This document shows positions 59,991-64,000 of a DNA stretch of 64,000 nt, piece by piece. Location: positions 186,001 through 250,000 of the forward strand of contig NC_066338.1 in assembly GCF_022539315.1 (NCBI RefSeq), given 5' to 3'. The notes under the pieces were generated by a model. The model searched no databases. It was given only the letters and a program-made list of their open reading frames with translations, and was not told where the DNA came from. How positions within the stretch are numbered: position 1 is the stretch's first letter; each line of letters starts with the position of its first letter. This DNA is from Serinus canaria. Taxonomy: Eukaryota; Chordata; Aves; Passeriformes; Fringillidae. Made by a program: the position numbers and the translations under genes.

Positions 59991-61265
59991 TGGAGGTGAA
60001 AAACTCTTCTGTGTATTGTCCAAAAAAATAGCTATGTAATCTAGAGTTGCATGACCCAATATTTCTAATGAACTGGAACAATTTCTATCAATATTATGGA
60101 TCCACTTCTTTTCAGTGTGTTTGGTAAAAAATTTAATGTATCCTTTAAAAGGAATTATTGGATGCGTACTGAGTACTACGGATTAGTTAAGGTGTTGGTT
60201 TGGCATGGCTTGGTTTTTGGTGGAGAGGGAAGAAGCCAGCCACAGAAGTGATTTTTTGTGGAAAGCTCCTAGAAACTTCCTCCATGCCTGGCAAAGTGAA
60301 TCCCTGCTTGGCACTAAGAACAGACATGCTGCTAAGCCAATTACAGAAGCTGGTAGTGCCTCGGTGGTATATTTAAGACGGAATCAAACCTGCAGCCAGT
60401 TCACTTTGAAGTTGGGAAATTTTTGGGTTGGCACCTCTCCTGGTTTGAAAGCAAAACCAGTGAGACACTCTGTTGCAGTGGGTGTTTATTATTGTAATGC
60501 AGTTCTAGTAGTCGTTTTATAATCCTTCCTATTTTGTGCTGTTCTAGCATATGTTATTATTAATGGATTGTTCCTTTCCCCCCTGTAGTGTTGGTTTTTG
60601 CCCTAGTTGTCCATCTCCCCAAAGACCTGCCCTTTTGTTCCCTGTTCCTTCTCCCATTGAACATCAACCCCTCCCTAAGCCTGCCCCTTTCTCTAGAAAC
60701 TTCCCTATCAATTTTGTGCCCTTCGAAACCCCATTGGTTTGTTCAAGTTATTGTCCTCCCCTGTAGTCCCCCTACTGGTTTAACATTGTATTCCCCGCCT
60801 TGTGTTCCACCCCCACTTTCTCCCAGTTGCTTCAAGATTGTATCCTCCCCTGGGACCTCCCCCCATTTAGAAGTTGATGTATGCCTTTGAGTCAGTGTCT
60901 TTCTGTCCTTGACCCTCCAGGGAGTAAACTGAAAGACATACAGAAGACCTCTCCCTGTTCCTTGTCCCTGCCCTCAGCGCCGTTCTATCCCCAAGGCAGT
61001 CCACCTTTGCCGTAGAGCAGCTGTGCCCTACAGCTGCAGCCTGGATTCGACAGCTTTCTTGGGTTGGCCCACTCTCGCTGTCGGTGTCGGGAGCTAGTCG
61101 GGCTGAAGAAATCCGGCATTGCAGCAAGACTCCAAGTCAGAAATACAATTTATTAGGAAAAGGGGGAAAAACCAATTACATGCAAGAACACAAAAGAAAA
61201 ACCACTGACAGAGTCAGAATACAAGCTGACGTCCTCCTAGTTAGGGTGGTAGTAGCAGTTTGGAT

Positions 61266-61752
61266 GAAATGGTCTTGAAATCCTTTTGATTTCAAGATTG
61301 CCTTCCTGAATCCTCAGTTTAATTAGAAAACATTGTGTTTCCAAAGGGGACCCAGTTCAATTGCTTCTGTAAATTCACCTTCATTTTATAGGATTCTATT
61401 TCAAGAAATCTTGTTTCATTCAAACATGAAAAGTATAGATTTGACATCATATGTGACCCTTTGATCTGTCGGAACTGTATTTCATTGCGTGAGTTTCACA
61501 GTTGCCTCAAAGAAGATTCTTTTCAATTCTCATAGCATGTTATCTGAAGATCTGTCTGCTTTCTTCACTTGCTTTAATGGGAAGACAAGGGAAATACATT
61601 CTGAATGTTATCTTTTATAGTCTACTTTTACCTCCCAGTGTGCTTCTATTGACTAGAACCAATTTCAGCTGGAAAGAACATATTGTCACAATCCGCTTGT
61701 CACATCACCAGCACGAACGGAGCTGGTGATGATTTCTTAACTGATCTTAGAG
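61266..61752 (-). repeat. Third copy of part of the 5.7-7.1 kb repeat
   Basis: Matches 21885-22370 in direct orientation and 6650-7100 in inverted orientation. It is cut at 61752 by the insertion of the LTR element that fills the rest of the window. Confidence 0.85.
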
Positions 61753-62140
61753 TGTTACCTCGTTCTCAGGGGTCCCAGGATGAGGGAAGAGACGACAAAG
61801 TTGACTCCATGTATCAGAAGACTTGATTTATTATAATATGATATATAATAATTAAAAACTATACTAAAAGAATAGAGAGAAGGATTTCACTACCGTGCTA
61901 AGCTAAGAATAGAAAAGGAATGAATAACAAAGGTCTTCTCCCAGACCGAGACCGCCTGGACAGGTGAACTGTCATTGGCTCTTAATTGGAAACAGCTTGA
62001 CGGGGCCAATCAGAGATTTGCCCTGTTGCATTCCACAGCAGCAGATAAGAATTGTTTACAGTTTGTTCCTGAGGCCTCTCAGCTTCCCAGGAGGGGAAAA
62101 ATCATGAGGAAAGGATTTTTCATAAAACATGTCGGTGACA
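61753..62140 (-). mobile_element. 3' LTR of a minus-strand element that runs past the window end
   Basis: Runs from TGTTACCTCG to GTCGGTGACA on the plus strand. AATAAA lies on the minus strand near 61830. The internal region begins TCTCACCC at 62141 with a purine-rich AAAAAGGGTGAGA on the minus strand, a fitting polypurine tract next to the LTR. The matching 5' LTR would lie beyond 64000. Confidence 0.88.
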
Positions 62141-62772
62141 TCTCACCCTTTTTATTTTAAATTAATCAAATGCTAGTGTGGAACCATCAGGGAAATTCTT
62201 CACCTGCAAAACACTAAATTCACATCACATCACCAAAACAATCTTAAAATAGAAGAGAATGCAAAAACAGTACAAGGAAAGTTCATTGCTTCAAGTCCAA
62301 ACAGCTGAGTTTCAGGAAAAGGTCCAAACTGAAGATGTTCCTATTTGACATTGCTGAAAGTCCCTTTTTGTCCTGAAACAGGCTTGCAAAAATTTTTAGC
62401 TGCTAGCTCTTTCAACTCTTTTTATTTAATTTTTTTTTCATTTCTTTTTTTTTTTTTTTTTTTTTTTGAAAGAGCAGCAGCAGAGAGAGAGGGGCCACTG
62501 AGACCCCAAACAGGCTGATCCACCAGCCACCGTTTGCGGGGTCCCTGGCTCCCGTGGAAGGAACAGGGACCCCAGACCTGGCTCACAGAACGGCCGTCCA
62601 GGTCCCGACGGGGGAAACAAAGCCTCCAAACCCAACAGGCGCTGGCCGGGCGGAGGTCCTGGCCCTGGGAACCGAGCCAAACGGCCCAGACCCGGCCCGC
62701 GGAGAGGGCTCCGTGTTCTCTCAACCCGGCACACAGCTGCCGATACCTGGGCAGTACGAGTGACCGAACGCT
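62141..62772 (-). other. 3' untranslated part of the right-hand element, with a 23-T run
   Basis: Collinear with 27302-27560 of the element in array 1, but with an extra segment including a run of 23 T (62445-62467). No pol or env sequence is present between the gag-like frame and the 3' LTR. Confidence 0.7.
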
Positions 62773-63999
62773 TCATCCCCGCTGAACCAGCAGCTGGGGA
62801 AGAAAAGCTTTCCAAGGGATCAACACCCCAGATCTGGGGGTGCTTTTTCCCCACAGCAGATGAGCGATGCTCACATTCCACTGTGTCTCCTGCCTCTGCA
62901 ACGCAAATGCAAAAGATGTTCCCTCTTTCTGCCCCTCGGCACCACCCCCTGCGGGCTGGGGACCGGAGGCAGAAGGCTCAGGAGCCGCCTCCCCCCCGCC
63001 GCAGGGGCGCGCAGGGGGAGTCAGGCATTCCAACCCCCAGCGGGAAACCCCGAACCAGACCCGGGTCAGCCTGCGAAAAACACTGAGTTTGCAGGCAAGC
63101 AGACGGGCTGAGCCCGCAATCAGCTGTCGAGCCGCACCCCCCGCACGGAGGGGCAAGCCGGAATCCCCTTCCCCTGTCCCAGCTCCCCCCGCAGGGGCAG
63201 CCTCGGGACAGCCCGAAAAGCTCGGGGAGGAATCCAGGCTGATCGCAGGCACCGCGGTGGCCGCCGCGGTATGCTCCGATGATGGTTCCGCTTGGTGACT
63301 CTCAACCTCAGCCCCCTCCACCGGTGCGCCAGCCGAAGGAGAGGCCGCAGCGGTCGGAGCCCTCACGGGCTCTGCTGGAGGGTCGGACGCGGGAGGGACT
63401 GGCGCGGACGGCGTGGGATCCACCCCTGCCAGCACCGCTGTGAACGCAATTGCCGGCTGCGATGCAGAAAGAGAAGGGACAGGGGCTACAGGTCCCGACT
63501 CCGGGACGGGCTGCCGTCGATCATTGCTGTTGTCGAGTGTGTCGCCTAGCAACTCGGGAGAAGCCGCGGGAGGCGGTGCCGCAGGAGAAGCCGCGGAAGG
63601 CGTTGCTGCAGGAGAAGTGGCGGGGACCGGCACCTCCCTCGGGGCTGGCTGCAGCTCAGGCAGCGGAGCCAACTCACCTCCCCCCCTGAAAGCAGCGAGG
63701 GGGGGGGAGCGGTTCTGTCGGCGCGTGCTCCAAACGCGCAGAAAAAAGCTTTTCTTCTGCCACGGGCAAAGCTTCGCCTCCCCACCCCGATTTGGGGGGC
63801 TGGAGACTTCCAGGAAGCGGATTCGGACAGGCTTGCCTTTTTCCAGCTCCAGCGAGAAGGGAGACATCCCCCGCACATTCGCAATCCACTGATATGCAAA
63901 TGCTTTCCGTTTCAAAACCGGGAAGAGAGTTCTGAAAGACGGATAAATCCAAGGAAATCCAAGTCCCCGGTACAAAAGATCTCGGATAATGAATTCCAT
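62773..63999 (-). CDS. Gag-like Ala/Pro-rich open frame of a non-autonomous endogenous retrovirus (408 codons, possibly partial)
   Basis: A single uninterrupted minus-strand frame of 408 codons, by far the longest in the window, begins with ATG at 63999, right at the window edge, so the true start may lie outside. Residues 1-60 are mixed and moderately basic (MEFIIRDLLYRG...), compatible with a matrix-like domain but not diagnostic. Residues 105-270 are rich in Ala, Pro and Ser and contain PSAP at 197-200, a late-domain motif known from many Gag proteins. Capsid-like and zinc-knuckle (CX2CX4HX4C) motifs are absent. The homologous region at 27470-28820 is broken by frameshifts. Gag identity is an inference; a lineage-specific accessory protein is possible. 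Confidence 0.5.
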   Translation of the reverse strand: MEFIIRDLLYRGLGFPWIYPSFRTLFPVLKRKAFAYQWIANVRGMSPFSLELEKGKPVRIRFLEVSSPPNRGGEAKLCPWQKKSFFLRVWSTRRQNRSPPLAAFRGGGELAPLPELQPAPREVPVPATSPAATPSAASPAAPPPAASPELLGDTLDNSNDRRQPVPESGPVAPVPSLSASQPAIAFTAVLAGVDPTPSAPVPPASDPPAEPVRAPTAAASPSAGAPVEGAEVESHQAEPSSEHTAAATAVPAISLDSSPSFSGCPEAAPAGGAGTGEGDSGLPLRAGGAARQLIAGSARLLACKLSVFRRLTRVWFGVSRWGLECLTPPARPCGGGEAAPEPSASGPQPAGGGAEGQKEGTSFAFALQRQETQWNVSIAHLLWGKSTPRSGVLIPWKAFLPQLLVQRG

Positions 64000-64000
64000 G

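Larger units (their letters stand above)
56638..61265 (-). repeat. Duplicated compound block, copy 3 (right arm of array 2)
   Basis: Inverted relative to 7101-11705 over its full length and to 37720-40864 over 58080-61265. It starts directly at the end of the satellite with ATGAGGCCCGACAGG. Order on the plus strand: unidentified segment, coding-like relics (58690-59685), LTR (59686-59990), LTR-like fragment (about 60170-60415), leader-like DNA, and the inverted R/U5 remnant near 61050-61265. Confidence 0.9.

Noticed and set aside
1..64000. tRNA, rRNA, snRNA genes or telomeric repeats
   Set aside because: No cloverleaf-type A/B boxes, rRNA core sequences or TTAGGG runs were noticed on either strand.

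Overview
The window looks like avian nuclear DNA, most likely from a songbird, and from a repeat-dense, low-recombination region such as the W chromosome or other heterochromatin. Evidence for a bird: two CR1-type LINE 3' ends at about 17.8 and 19.6 kb and an older CR1 at about 35.3 kb, several LTRs with avian-style sequence, and retroviral env fragments. Passerine and W are inferences from this repeat landscape. No intact host gene, tRNA or rRNA gene could be supported.

Layout. 0-5.7 kb: mostly unrecognised AT-rich DNA, with one LTR-like block (3.6-4.26 kb) and a clean solo LTR (4713-5088, 6-bp target-site duplication). 5.7-11.7 kb: a compound block of old LTR pieces and unidentified coding-like relics that recurs in the window. 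11.7-16.6 kb: unrecognised DNA, a second solo LTR (14349-14734), a gamma-type env relic with CX6CC, and an isolated divergent fragment of the satellite. 17.1-20.6 kb: a 1.77-kb direct tandem duplication, each copy holding a polypurine microsatellite and a CR1 end. 21.9-23.2 kb: inverted copy of 5.7-7.1 kb. 23.7-25.5 kb: a second, different env relic.

The dominant feature is a tandem repeat with a 481-484 bp unit, rich in CpG and present in two arrays in the same orientation: array 1 (25.8-34.6 kb, cut by a 500-N gap and by a short endogenous retrovirus) and array 2 (40.9-56.6 kb, 33 unit landmarks). Array 2 contains four-unit higher-order repeats of 1936 and 1930 bp. Each unit has a polypyrimidine-CTCAG acceptor-like site, an open and methionine-free plus-strand frame of about 115 codons, and two GTAAG donor-like sites. 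I did not recognise the unit.

Array 2 lies between copies of the 7.1-11.7 kb block that are inverted relative to each other (37.72-40.86 kb and 56.64-61.27 kb), giving a large palindrome-like structure with the satellite in its centre. The window ends inside a second minus-strand retroviral element (61753 to past 64000) that shares with the element in array 1 a compact structure: an alanine/proline-rich gag-like region joined almost directly to the 3' LTR, with no pol or env. Nothing indicates that genes here work together; the biology is one of amplification, inversion and retroviral insertion.
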